Of a DNA stretch of 64,000 nt, positions 1 through 11,336 are shown piece after piece (position 1 is the stretch's first letter; every line of letters begins with the position of its first letter). The position numbers and the translations under genes are program-made. The notes below the pieces were generated by a model that did no database searches, was not told the DNA's origin, and saw only the letters and a list, made by a program, of their open reading frames with translations. This DNA is from Gigaspora rosea (Eukaryota > Glomeromycota > Glomeromycetes > Diversisporales > Gigasporaceae), in assembly GCA_003550325.1 (NCBI GenBank), contig QKWP01001214.1:43271-107270 (forward strand). The letters run 5' to 3'.

Positions 1-2152
1 CTGATGGAATTGGATCCTATTCACCTTGTAAAAGCATATTTTGGGTCAATTTGCCTTCATCGATCCACATTTGCTTAACAATCCACTTAGCAATGCCCAA
101 AAAAGGCAATGCATAGGATCAACGATAACATGACGAATAGGGTTAAAATAATTTAGACAAAGTAATTCTGACTATCGAACTTTATTGTCTTTAACAAAAT
201 GCTTTCTTTCAGCATCAGACCTACAATGTTTCCATTCAAAAGCCTTTTCCTGATGTACTGCTAAATCTTTTTGAATGAACCATTCATCCATATTTTGCAT
301 ACCGCTGAAATTAAAATGTCTGTTAATGTAATTAGCACTTTTCTCGCAATGATGACATGATACTAATGCTGATATATGTCCACATAACTTTCGAACAGCT
401 GGAATATTACATAAAATTAGTATCAAAGCAGCACAAATCGTTCTTCCTTCTGAAAACTAGGCTGTTGAATTTAGTGCCGCACTACACCAAAAGGACTCTG
501 ATTCGTTAACAACTGGGAAAGATAATGGTTTATTTTATGCAAACTTACTTCATCCAGCCCGGGTAATATGCCTAAACTAATATATTTTCATGCTTAAATC
601 GAATATCACATGGCAGATTTGCAATGGATGCATATAATACATGAGTAGGACCCCGAACATGTAGTACAGAGGTCATAAGTTACGCATTTCAGCAAAAACC
701 CCCGAAATTTGAAAAGCAAAAAATCAGTTTTTGCAATTATCTTGGCATCCAGTGGTCCAATTTGAATGAATTTTTTTTAAAAATGAAGCTCTCAGTGAGG
801 CGCATCTAACAAAAAAAGTTCATTCAATTCTGATTACTGGATCAAAAGTTATTTAAATAAATAGATTTTGTCATTTTCAGCAAATTAGGTCAAAATTGGC
901 TAAAATCTAGTTATGATCTATATGAGAGATGTCTGGGGTCCTACATGAGTACTATGAATACACCATCAAATAGTTGAAACCAATCAAGGTTTACTATCAA
1001 TCCCAAATATGAATCCGCTTTTTCATTACATAAAAATAGCGCCGAATTTTTGCCGAATGGTTCATCTTTAAAGGTTTTCTAAATTTTACCATCATAAATA
1101 TCGCATAAAATATCATCATAGCTTGAACGATTTACTCAATGCCGAAGACTATTCTCAAAACCTGGACGCTGGTACATGTTATCCAATTGGTGTCTAATTG
1201 GGCTGTAAGGAAAAATCAACTCTGGTCAATTTATGATCTTCCATCTAACAATTTAAATTGCGTTGATAAATTAGTGCCGCAAATCTTGTTTTTTCTAATT
1301 TTCGAATTAGGAAATTCTATATGGGTACAACTCATAATCGACACCTGGTTATTATGCTTAAACTTTATCACTTCTTCCTCCTTGTATAGTTTATGACATT
1401 TAGGATATGACCAAAACTAATAAATTCGTCAGACATTCCAAGTGCTTTGTTCACTTTATACTTGGATGTAGAAAAGTTGTTAAATTTGATACCACCAACT
1501 ACAATTAGTACTAATTTCATAAACTTTAGAAGCGCTTCAATTGCACCTTCCGATATATTATACTGTATTTTGAAGTTCATGATCCATAAAAGTATCTATG
1601 TAAATCGATTGTCGTTTCTCGTAGCATTTCAAAAAACATTATCGCCATTATCAGAACTTTCATCAGATTCAGTGCTAGTTTCAGAAAAGTTGTCATCTTT
1701 GGTATACACATTGAGTGTTTCATCAAACTCATCTTCAACTGCTGAATTTGAACCAAACTCTTCACTTGCTGAATATTTGTAATCAACATTAAAAGACATA
1801 ATCCTATTTAACGCCAGATTTCTAACTCTGGGCTTAAAAATATATTCATTCACATCAGACACTAAAGTGTCAGTAACTTCTTCAATTTCTTCAATTTCTT
1901 CTTTTAAATCCTGTGAAGAACTTGGACCACCCATTTTTTTTGTTCTTGTGATGATAATTCCGAACTTTGTCTTTTTGGTGGTTGTTGTATCCTACTTTCA
2001 TGAGCAACTTTCGTTCTATAATCGACAAGCGATACATTGCACTTATCGCAATTACATATAACCTTTCTTCTTTGTTTTATATTTTTTTGTGGTGGTTTTG
2101 ATACAACTTCTTCATTTAATAAAGACGAAAGTGGTCATTTTTTTGATGACAT
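1..2152 (-). pseudogene. Tnp2-like transposase pseudogene, runs off the left edge
   Basis: The minus strand reads through a protein resembling the Tnp2-type (CACTA-like) transposases common in arbuscular mycorrhizal fungi. It starts at an ATG ending at 2152 and has an N-terminal Cys-rich stretch (CNCDKC, about 2040-2070), an acidic linker (1934-1630), a helical block (1580-1410) and a zinc-finger-like YPKCHKLY motif near 1400. A conserved block around YQRPGFENS and NLDWFQLFDG follows (1180-960), then NLPCDIRFK (near 620), LPGLDEVSLHKINHY (near 560) and a final block at 426-172 with CGHISALVSCHHCEK and MDEWF. The reading continues to VDPMHCLF-like sequence at the edge. It is broken by an early TGA (just after the start), a frameshift near 1405 and further stops, and by a MITE at 647-942. 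It is dead as a protein. The superfamily assignment is from recalled motifs. Confidence 0.8.
647..942. mobile_element. MITE inside the Tnp2-like transposase
   Basis: This 296-bp element has inverted ends AGGACCCC and GGGGTCCT, extending as an imperfect terminal repeat of about 35 bp. It is flanked by identical 8-bp direct repeats ACATGAGT at 639-646 and 943-950, and the identity extends to 10 bp if the ambiguous border bases are counted. An 8-bp duplication is typical of hAT elements. No coding potential is visible. It lies between the FQLFDG and NLPCDIRFK blocks of the transposase, whose homology resumes on the other side. Confidence 0.85.
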
Positions 2153-3289
2153 ATTAATAATTAATGAAGATGGAATTTGCAAAAGACAATAGCTTTTTGC
2201 AAAACGAAAATTGATGATTTTTATATGATTCAATATTGATTATTTTTGTTCAGTATTATAAAATAACAATACAAAGAGCAACTATGTCAAAAATCAACCT
2301 TCAAAAAATACGAATAATGCATAGTTTGATTATTGCGATTTGCAAATTGATAGATCACTGACAATCGCTTGAACAATCACCTGATTGTTGACCAATTGCT
2401 TCGCAATATTTTTTAGTAAACATAAATATAGTCAATAAAAAAACATATTTATATTGAATTAGCAAAAAAATACACTTTACAATCTTTTACAATCATGCAA
2501 TTAGTGATCAAAAGTACGTCAAATCAGATAACAATCAAGTTTGCAAATCTAAAAATTTGAACAAAAGTATATCATTTTGCAAAGCGTAATAATAGTCTCT
2601 AATGACAAAACATATTAACAATATATTAAAATAACTTAGTTCTTATTTGCGAACAATGCATAATTAAATCACTTGTTTTAGCAAATAAAAAAAACTATTA
2701 TTTTCGGCATATTAAAAATTTCTCATTGTGTAATAAAAAATTCGACAACATTAGAACTATTACAGTATTATGCAGGATTAAATTAAATTTTGTTATTGTT
2801 TAATTTTTTACACAATTTGTTTAACTTGATTGTCTTGATTGTATAAGATTCGATTGATTGCATAAGATGAACTTAATTAATCAAAGACCCGATCGATTAC
2901 TGTAAAATGTATAAAATCAGGTTTTCTTTAGGATTTCGAATGTCTATCACATGATCATGAATTGATCACAAATATGATGACTGTATAATATCTCCGCTAT
3001 AAGTTTCAATAATGTCAAAGATTTAAACAAAATTGCAAACAATACAATTGTATACAAAATCAAAGATCGAATGAAATCTATAAAAGTTAAGACTTTTCTC
3101 TACGAATTTTTTTCTGCAACTTTAATTTTTTTTTTCGTCACTAAACCAACCTCTTTTTTTTCGTTACTAAACCAAACTCTTTTTTTCTTTTGAATACTTA
3201 TAACCTACCATTTTTCTTCTCAAATATTTCTTTCGATATATTTTTTTTCTTTACACTTCTCAAATATTTTTTCAATATTTTTTTTTACA
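2153..3289. other. A+T-rich intergenic stretch
   Basis: No gene or clear element is visible. The last 180 bases before 3290 are pyrimidine-rich, with repeated runs of T and short CAAATATTT-like motifs. This fits a 5' untranslated or promoter region of the plus-strand gene that follows. Confidence 0.4.
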
Positions 3290-4399
3290 ATGTCAAAACG
3301 ACCAAAAAAACAATGAAAACCTTTAAAATGTGATACATCCAAAAGTCAACAACAAGAACCTCTCATTGTAATTGAACCTTTAACTGAAAATCCTTTACCT
3401 TTATCTAAAACTTTACCTTCATCCGAAACTTTACCTTCAACTGGACTTCGTCAAACTAGCACTTCTACAACTCAAAATTCTCCTGTTCGATTTGCACCAC
3501 ATTCTCCTGTTTGATTTGCACCACATTCGCCCATTCGATCTTCACTACATTCTCCTGTTCGATCTTCACCACTTGCTAGACCTTCAACACCTGCTGTTCA
3601 TTTGACTACTTCTCCTACAAAATCAACTTTTAGTCATCCAACTTCACCTGTTATTATCTTATCACCTGAATTAACTTCTGCTTTATCCAACTTAAAGCAA
3701 AGATATCCATCACTTCGATTGCCAGAAAGCATGTACAAAGAAAAACAACAAAATATTCAATGATAAAAGTCATTTGAAGAGTCGGAAGCTGGTTTTATAA
3801 TCAATTTAGTTATAAAAAATTTTGGCTGCTGTTTCCCAACATATATGTTGGAAAATGGCAGCCAAAAGTTATGATAATTTTGATTATCTTTCTCATTTTT
3901 GTATGGTTTATTTTGTTAATCTTTTGTTTTTATTACCTATTTTTATAGAAAATGAAAGTTTGTGTGAAGAAATTGTAAAGTTAAAGTGCCGAGTAGCTGA
4001 TTTGGAGGCTGAAAACAAACAAGCCAAAGAAGAAATTGAGGCTCTAATCATTATCAACGAAAGTTTTGACAAGGAATCAGACCTGCAATCCAAAACTGCA
4101 GGATCAATGATTTCAGAAAGCATAAAAAGTGAAAGTGAAGGTGAATTATATGATGGTAATGATAGTAAAAGTAGTTCTAAAATACACCATCTCAACTAAG
4201 TGCAAAAAGATCTTTTGAACCGAAAGAAGCTCGGGTAAGTTTAATACAAATTTTTACAATTTTTAATTTTGTTTGTGATTTTTCAGTTATTTTTATCTTT
4301 TATGATTAACTTTTTTTTACGTTTTTTTTCTTTTTAACAATTTGATTTTTTTATATTTATTTACGATTTTTAATTTATTTTACGGTTTATATCTTTTAA

Positions 4400-5229
4400 T
4401 GGATAGAATTTAGGCATAAAGACTACTGGTAGTACAGTTAGAAGAATAGGTTAAAAAACTAGAAAAATATATATATAAATAATTTTTGTATACAAAAATC
4501 TGATCAATACTATAGTTTAGTTTGGCAGAATTTTTTTTAATATTAATAAAAAATTTGTTTAAAAAAAAATTCCTTTGTAACTGCTATTTTTTGTTGCTTC
4601 AAATGTACTATGTGTAGTACACTATAAATGCTAAATTTTTTATAAATTTTTTTAATAGAATTAGTAAATTTAAATTTAAATTATATAAAAAATGTTTATA
4701 GCTTACTATATTAAAAGTTTTATTATTAGTTATATTATAAAAAATATTATTTCTACTATAAAGATTTGTAAGCTGTTAGTTAAAAATTATTACTATTTTA
4801 GTATTTTATATAGGCTCATTAGTTTTTTAACCATAATTTTAAACCAATTTTATTAAATAAATTTTGTTTAAATTTATCAGAAGTTGTTAAAAACTAACTT
4901 TTAATTCTAATTTATGAAATTTATCAACATTTAAGCCAATAGATTAAGAGTAATATAAGTTTAAAAAAATAAATGTAGTTTTTAATATAAAATTTATAAG
5001 TAAAATTTACTAGTAAAACGACTAAAAATAGCCAAGTTTCAAAGGTCTCTAAAAAATTTAAAAGACTGTTTAAAGATATGATATTTTTTTACATAATGCG
5101 ATTTACCCAAAGTATCTTGCAAAAATATTTTAATAGATTTTTTATTATTAAAATTAGTCAATAATTGGCCTTAAATGGTATCACCATATAGTACAAAGTA
5201 CTACTAGTAGTACACCTAAATCCTATCTA
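4400..5229. mobile_element. 830-bp inverted-repeat element flanked by TTAA, in an intron
   Basis: The left end TGGATAGAATTTAGG and the reverse complement of the right end TAGATAGGATTTAGG match at 13 of 15 bases, and both continue into an ACTACT(G/A)GTAGTAC block. TTAA sits directly outside each end (4396-4399 and 5230-5233), the target duplication of piggyBac-type elements. The interior is extremely A+T-rich with no coding sequence, so it would be non-autonomous. Its ends differ from those of the piggyBac element at 7952. Removing it shortens the host intron from about 1.3 kb to 0.5 kb. Confidence 0.7.
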
Positions 5230-5880
5230 TTAATTATTACGTTTTCAATTTTCTTTTTAATTTTTTATGATTTTTTTTATGATTTTTATTTATGCTTTAT
5301 TGATTTTTTTACAAATTTTAAAATTTTTACAATTTCATTTTACAATTATTTCCTTTTAATAATTTATTTTTATCTTTTGATTGATTTTTTTTACGATTTT
5401 AACCTTACGATTTTCTTTTTTGTGAATTTTTAATATTTTTTATACGATTTCTTTTTTATAATTTTTTTCGAAAAATTTTTTTTATGATTTTTAATGTTTT
5501 TTTTTGACAATTTAAATTTTTTTCCATTTTTTTGATTTAATTATTTTTCTTCATTTTTAATAGGCTGAGATGATAATTTTATTAAAAACGATCCCGCGCA
5601 AATATCAACTAAACATTGATAAAGTTTTTTTGAGTCTGAACAATAAACAAATTCTTAACAAACTAATTCTGGAGTTAGAACGATTGTTGGCGCTGACTTT
5701 CACTCCTACCCGAAAAGAGATTTGGGATTGGTTAGGTGCTTTACACTGACACCAAAGGGCCAGTATCTGAAAGTTGAGCAAGGAAAAATAGATGAAGACA
5801 ATCGACGTCTTCATGCCAATAATAGGATAAATGAATTATGAAAATTTTATGTTATTATTTTAAAAAAAAACCAGTTTTTG

Positions 5881-5949
5881 GATTTTAATATTTATAACTT
5901 ACCGAACTTAGCCTGCAGGTTAAGTTCGGTAAGTATAAATATTAAAATC
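5881..5949. repeat. Near-perfect 69-bp palindrome in an intron
   Basis: The arms run from GATTTTAATATTTAT to the mirrored ATAAATATTAAAATC, with ACTTACCGAACTTA and its complement inside and CCTGCAGG at the centre. The whole can fold into one hairpin. It lies between two exon-like blocks of the 3290-7066 pseudogene. The inner arms contain GTAAGT-like sequence on both strands. Confidence 0.85.
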
Positions 5950-6543
5950 TAAAACATGCCTGTTTATATTATAATTATTTTTTATTTAATGCATTTATAT
6001 ATTTTTTGCTACAGAAAAAAGCACGAAGAATTAAAGCCGCACAATCGCTATATGAACGACAAGCAAAACAAATCATTAAATATGAGCGAAAGGGTTGATG
6101 AATTTACTTTCAAGGACTGAAATACACTTGCCAGAAATAAGTAAGACTGATGCTGAAGACAACAAGTAAAGAAATGCTAATGTGTATAATTATACATGGC
6201 ATTCTGATGAAATAAATTGATTTTTAATCAAATTATTGCTAAATTTCAACAATCATAGAAATCATAAATTTCAATTAATCATACTAACTATTTTAATAAT
6301 ACTAACGATATTTTTATAGTTATAAAATTTGTTAAAAAAAACTTTGGATGAACAAGCAAAAAAGAACTCATCATCACAACAAACGAGGAAACAATATTAT
6401 GATAATAATGCGTTCTTTTATGATGTAGCTAGACCTGACAATTTATCTGATTGGGCCTACGTTTCTGAAGAAGAAAAAGTTGTACATGATTGTATGAAAG
6501 AACAAAAAAGAAGAAAAATCAAAGAAGCATTAAAAAGCATAGA

Positions 6544-6840
6544 AGCAGAAAAAAGCAAAGCAGCAGAAAAAAGCAAAGCAGCAGAAAAAAGTAAAGCAGT
6601 AGAAAAAGTAAAGCGGCAGAAAAAAGCATAGAAGCAGAAAAAAACAAAGTAGCGGAAAAAAGCAATTCGGCGAAAAAAAGCAAAGTGGTGGAAAAAAGCA
6701 AAGCGGTGGAAAAAGGCACAGAAACTGATAAAGGCACGGAACCTGATAAAAGCACAGAAACTAATAAAGGCAAAGCAACGAAAAAAGGGAAAGCAACGGA
6801 AAAAGGGAAAGCAACAGAAAAGGAAAAGCAACAAACAAAA
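6544..6840 (+). repeat. Lys/Ala/Glu-rich short tandem repeats
   Basis: The DNA encodes degenerate copies of a 5-6 residue unit of the type (A/V)EKSKA, shifting to GKATEK near the end. The frame changes at about 6600-6650 within the array. The reverse strand of the same repeat yields long open but meaningless Phe-rich frames. Confidence 0.8.
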
Positions 6841-7154
6841 GAAAAGAACTGGAAGATGCCCCTGTGGAAAGACCAGCGAAAAGAGGCTGATTTTATAGTG
6901 GTGACTATGATAAACAAGTTTTGTCCTCAAGAAAACGAGAGTACAGAATCGGCGAAAGTGCAGTATGGGCAAAATTCGTGGTGCACTTAAAAACACTGCA
7001 GAATATACAAGCGAAGATTCGGATAATAAGTCTGTGGTATCTGCAGAAGAAGCACCTAAAGAATAATTTTTTTAAAATTGTTTTTTTAGTTTTTTGTTTT
7101 TTAATATATTTTATAATGATTTATATAATAGTATCTTTTAACCCTGATTTCTAA

Positions 7155-7525
7155 CGATTTTTATCAATTTTATATTTAAATAAATGATTTTTATAACTAT
7201 TTTAACGATTTAAAACAATTGTACTGTATTACTTTTAACGAATAGTTACGAATTTTTTGTTTCGATTTTTATCGATTTTATGTTTATATAAACAATTGTT
7301 AATCTGTTATGGCTATTTTAATGATTTAAAACAAATGTACTGTGCTACTTTTAACGATTTATTTATGAATAGTTACAAAAATTCTATTTCGATTTTTTAC
7401 CGATTCTGATGTTTAAATAATTGAATGTTATGACTATTTTAACGATTTAAAACGAATATACTGTGCTACTTTTAATGATTTATTTACGAATGGTCATGAA
7501 AATTCTATTTTGATTCCAATTTACG
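7155..7525. repeat. Tandem repeat of about 120 bp, three copies
   Basis: Units begin at 7155, 7263 and 7390, and a short fourth begins at 7511. Each contains CGATTTTTAYCGATT-like sequence, then CTATTTTAACGATTTAAAAC and TACTGTRYTACTTTTAA. The array lies just downstream of the pseudogene ending at 7066. Confidence 0.8.
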
Positions 7526-8286
7526 ATTTCATGCTGATTTTTAGAGTGGCGAATGATTGCCGAGTGGCAGCGATTGCCGCCAAACAGCAATTATTCAACT
7601 TATAATAAAGGCAATAAAAATCGTTATACATTTGGCTTGAAAACTTATAATATTCATTATAACGAGTGGCAATATTTCGACTAGTGCCTATTATCTACTC
7701 TTTGTACAGGATACTTATAATCGAAAAGCATTTACTAGAAATCTCATTTAAAGTTTTTATTAGTATTTGATACTAAAGAGAATGCACTTTGTAGAATTTT
7801 ACTATTAACAATTAATATGAGAGTCATTTTAACAGTCAATATATGTATTAAAGATAATTTGGCTAATGGTACACTAGGAATTCTTTGCCAAATTGTATAT
7901 GATATAAGTTCAATTGATGAATTATTTTCACATAGAAACAATATTCTTTAAACTGTCTAGAGAACAAATTTGTTCACTAAAATTTTTTTACCCGGTTTTT
8001 GTGCACATGCACCTAATTTTCTAAGCCTCACCTCCATTTCCTTAAGCTAAAATTACACCCAAAATTTTCTTGCTACAAAATTGTCCTGCACATCACTAAA
8101 AAAAAAAATAAAATAAAATAAACCTATGCCCCAAATGCAAAAAAATCAGCTGTGCCAAGTTTGTCATCGTTGTCATCAAGTTTACCTTTAAGTTCGTCAT
8201 TGTCGTCATCATCAAATTTACTTTCAAGTTCATTATCGTCATCTTGTTTTGAAAATTTAGATGAAATATGTGCCAATTTTGACTTA

Positions 8287-8441
8287 GGGGTGTGCCATTT
8301 ATTATGTAATATTTTTTACTTAGTAGCCACCTCTACCCATGTATAGTATAATTATTTTATTTAATACTAATTGATATAGACATGATCACTACCTCTAACC
8401 ATGTATCCATAGTAAAAATTACATAATAAATGGCATGCCCC
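8287..8441. mobile_element. MITE inside the piggyBac element, TTA target duplication
   Basis: The 155-bp element has ends GGGGTGTGCCATTTATTATG and its near-exact complement, a terminal repeat of about 30 bp. It is flanked by TTA at 8284-8286 and 8442-8444. A 3-bp TTA duplication is the habit of PIF/Harbinger elements. Nothing is encoded. It lies upstream of the transposase core of the piggyBac copy and so is younger than that insertion. Confidence 0.8.
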
Positions 8442-8462
8442 TTACTGTAAAAATGTTTTAAG

Positions 8463-9619
8463 TAACCCAGAATCAGGGTATGAAGATAATGATAATGATA
8501 CAATAGACACTAAATGTGTCCAAAAAAGAAAGCTCAAACAAGTAGCGAAACTACCACTACCGTCTTCACGTGGACTATCTTAATCAAACTGGTTCTTTGG
8601 TCCTTCATCTTGTTAGTCAACTTCCATACTTGCGGTTCCCCTACAATATATATATAGATAATTATTTTAGTAATATACCTCTCTTTCAACATCTTTAACA
8701 AATGGGAGTTGGGGCTTGTGAAACCATCTGTAAAACAGCATCCGAGTTTCCAAAAAAATTAAAAGTCAATAAAAATATTAAATTTAATTGGGACATTTGT
8801 TTGGGTATTGAAGTTGATGGTGTGTTAGCAATTTCTAGCAAGATAATGGGCCAGTTACTATGCTATCAACAATACACAGTCTTGTGGACGAAGAGTAGGA
8901 AATAGAATGAGAAAGACAAAGACCAAGAGAAACAAGTACCAATGTGATGAAGGTACGTGCAGTTTTTGGATCTGATTCTAAAAAAAATTGAAAATACCAA
9001 AAGTAATTGATGGCTACAACCACTATATGAATAGTGTGGATGTTGCTAACCAATTGGATCCTACTATAACACCCAACAAACTATACGGCGAAATTGGATG
9101 CCACTTTTTTTTTGGCTGCTAGACACTACCATTATTAATGCATATCTTATTACAAGAATTTTAGAATCCATGCAAGGGCATAAACAGTTTCATAATGATC
9201 TCATTTGGGATCTTATTGATTTTACAAATGATGATAGCAAAGTTCAATTAAGAGACCATTCAAAAGGAAAAGAGAAACAATCGAAAGCCACAAAACATTT
9301 TAAACTTTCAGATCATTGTTTGGAACCAAGAAATCACCTTGCAGTGTGGAAAGATTGTTGAGAAGCATGCTGGTAGTGTGCTTGGCTGGCAAGTACTAAT
9401 CAATTGGATATGGATCGCAAAATGCCAAACACAAGTAAGGTTTGGTGCCTATCATGTAATGTGCTGCTCTGTTGCAACAGCAATTGAAATTGTTTTCTCA
9501 GCTTTCACCTCAAAAACAAGAAATCATTGGATGAATAAAAACGATGTTTTGATAGGTGGGCGAGTGGGCAAAGCAGTTCCATGGACCAAAAATGGCAAAC
9601 GAAAAAAAAATTTTAAATA
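8463..9619 (+). pseudogene. piggyBac (DDE_Tnp_1_7) transposase pseudogene
   Basis: Fragments in several frames match the transposase core of piggyBac elements. They are an acidic linker with KRKLKQVAKLP (about 8520), GVGACETICK..FPKKLK (8702-8770) and NWDICLGIEVDGVLAI. Further on come RPRETSTN (about 8930), VRAVFGSD, IDGYNHYMNSVDVANQL (about 9020) and MPLFFWLLDTTIINAYLITR (9098). The last is the strongly conserved C-terminal part of the catalytic domain, with the NxVDxAD-type motif before it. The end reads QCGKIVEKHAGSVLGW, possibly a degraded Cys-rich domain. At least four frameshifts and several stops are visible. It is the gene of the element at 7952-10153. Confidence 0.85.
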
Positions 9620-10588
9620 AATTTATTTTAATAGTACGCAATTTAATTTTGTACTAAAATATTTAATTTATCAGTTTATTGATCAATTTTAATAACAATA
9701 TTAAAGTTGATATCACACATATCATTCTTTAAAATTTAAACTCAAAAAACATTAAATTTCGACCCACAAAATATCGATCAACTGATAACCCTAAAATTTC
9801 GATTTGATGCTATTGGAATTTAATTTTAAATAAAAAATTTTACAATTAATATCTATATTATTATTTTCGATTAAGAATGTAGGGGTCTAATCTGCCTAAA
9901 AACCTGAAAATTTAGGTTCGTGTAAAATAATTCATGATTTCGAAAGCACAAAATCAAGTCGTACAAAAATGCAATATTTGTTTATATTTTATGGCACGTG
10001 CAATACTAAAATTGACTTGCCCATCATGTGATCAAAGCTTCCAATAATCGGTTTAGCCAATTTGGGAAAAGATTTTTATAAAATCTTTTTTACTCGCATT
10101 AAATTGTTTTTTACTGATTTTAGCAGATAAATTTGTCTGCTAAAATTGACAGTTTAAGGGATAGTATTGAACAATATGTTATTGTTGAATTAATTGGCAG
10201 AGCACCTGGCCCTTATGAAATACTTCAGTCCCTATTTACTCTATCAAACGTGCCTGTGTACACACTATTTGGAAATTGATAGTTCTAAAATTTGCAGAAA
10301 ATTCCAGCATTTTCAACTTCCATTAACACTTGCATATATATTCAAGATTTTAAATCCCAGGGATGTACTCTCAACAAAACAATTCTTGATCTATCAGGAA
10401 AGCACACAAATAATAGTGTATATGTAATGCTTTCTAGAATACAAAGGTTGTCTAATTTATTAATTTTATGTCCATTTAATGAATCAATTTTGAATATGCA
10501 ACTATCTTCTGCACTTTGTGTAGAACTTGAACATATTGAAGAATGTGCACAAAGAACAGCCCTTCTAAAAACTTGGCCTGATTATTAA

Positions 10589-11299
10589 TACCATAATCTG
10601 ACTAAATTTTTAAAATATTGCAATCCTATAATTGTTATATTATTTATCTTATTTTCTACATTTTTATCACTATCATTTCTATAATCTTATATTTTTACCC
10701 TAGTAATCTAATTCATTTATCTTTTTTTATTACTTGTTACTACTTTTATCCAATAGCTATATTACTACTAATTGCTAATAAATCTATACTTTTTTTTTAA
10801 TATCATAAAATGAATAGTAATAAGACTTTTCATATTTTCATAATTTTTTCTTTTTCTTTTCTTTTTTTCTTTTCTTTCCATTTTTACTATATTATTTAGA
10901 ATATTCATACTTTAGTTTAAGTTTTTTTCTCATCTTTCTTATCTTGATGATTTTTTTATTATTATTTGTCGTTTTTCTTTTTTATTCTTCTTTTACCTTG
11001 TTTTTCATACATATTTTAAATTCAGAAATTATATTTTAATTGAGTATATATTTCAATTCAAGTTTTGCATTCATAGACACAATCTTGAATATATTTAGAC
11101 ACCTTAGTAACTTTCAACATTCATCTGGTCATTTATAAATAAGCCAAGATACCTATAATACTCCAATTAGATCCAGTGATAATGTCATAAATCCCTACCA
11201 AACATATTGATTTAGTAATCTAATACCACATAAAATACCATCTGAGTATAACTAGCATATGATCATTCGATAGTTATTGCACAACTGTCATTTACGTTC
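10589..11299. other. T-rich non-coding stretch
   Basis: This is a low-complexity T/A-rich region; the open frame at 10618-10800 is a product of composition (Ile/Phe/Tyr only). I see no gene, inverted repeat or tandem array in it. Confidence 0.5.
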
Positions 11300-11336
11300 C
11301 TGATTTTAGCGCGACTACGTCGCGCAGCTACTTATT
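11300..11336 (+). repeat. GC-rich terminal hairpin of a repeat family
   Basis: GCGCGAC-TAC-GTCGCGC can form a 7-bp stem and is followed by AGCTACTTATT. A close relative occurs in inverted orientation at about 34975-35005 (GCGCGACGCTGTCACGC, preceded by AATAAGGTAGC). Both have CAGGAACG or CGTTCCTG on the inner side. In an A+T-rich region these look like conserved ends of a mobile family. The class is unknown. Confidence 0.5.

Larger units (their letters stand above)
3290..7066 (+). pseudogene. Long multi-exon pseudogene of unknown function, with coiled coil and Lys/Glu repeats
   Basis: The ATG at 3290 opens a Pro/Ser/Thr-rich region with short repeats of the type HSPVR (3480-3590), broken by stops at 3314 and about 3513. 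A coiled-coil segment follows (LCEEIVKLKCRVADLEAE and onward, 3960-4060), then an acidic Ser-rich tail. A GTAAGT donor at 4235 pairs with an acceptor at 5563; joining them gives an in-frame helical block (RKYQLNIDKVFLSL, FTPTRKEIWDWL). After a frameshift at about 5747 it reads to LHANNR and resumes after 6014 with KKARRIKAAQSLYERQ. It then passes NVYNYTW (about 6190) and, after another probable intron ending near 6320, continues with DEQAKKNSSSQQTRKQYYDN. AEKSKA-type repeats (6544-6840) and an acidic C-terminus in another frame ending at 7066 close it. I do not recognise a function. The order of blocks resembles hypothetical proteins of mycorrhizal fungi that may be transposon-borne. Confidence 0.6.
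7952..10153 (+). mobile_element. piggyBac-type DNA transposon with TTAA target duplications
   Basis: The 2,202-bp element begins ACTGTC and ends GACAGT, with TTAA immediately outside both ends (7948-7951 and 10154-10157). Just inside each end is a short palindrome, GAACAAATTTGTTC on the left and AGCAGATAAATTTGTCTGCT on the right. The two match each other loosely. It carries a decayed plus-strand piggyBac transposase. It interrupts a PIF1-like helicase, whose sequence resumes directly after the second TTAA apart from a small frame change. The element is too decayed to be autonomous. Confidence 0.85.
7738..10588 (+). pseudogene. PIF1-like helicase C-terminal part, split by a piggyBac element
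   Basis: Two separated blocks read as the C-terminal half of a PIF1-family DNA helicase, as carried by Helitrons or by the expanded PIF1 families of fungi. Block one (about 7740-7951) contains MRVILTVNI..DNLANGTLGI, the conserved motif around the nucleic-acid-binding NG. Block two (10158-10588) contains QYVIVELIGRAPGPYE, VPIYSIKR, FQLPLTLAY, SQGCTL, LDLSGK and YVMLSRIQRLSNLLIL. These match the late helicase motifs Q-x-P(L/I)-x-LA(Y/W)-x-x-T-x-H(K)SQG and Y-V-x-LSR. Between FQLPLTLAY and SQGCTL the frame changes, and stops are present. The N-terminal Walker motifs are absent. Between the blocks sits a complete element bounded by TTAA. Confidence 0.75.

Noticed and set aside
1447-1782. Plus-strand Ser-rich frame of 111 codons
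   Set aside because: Reverse shadow of the acidic linker of the Tnp2-like transposase.
6457-6996. Long minus-strand Phe-rich open frames
   Set aside because: They are the reverse of the plus-strand Lys/Glu repeats; low complexity, with no domain.
10618-10800. Open frame of Ile/Phe/Tyr residues
   Set aside because: Product of T/A-rich composition.
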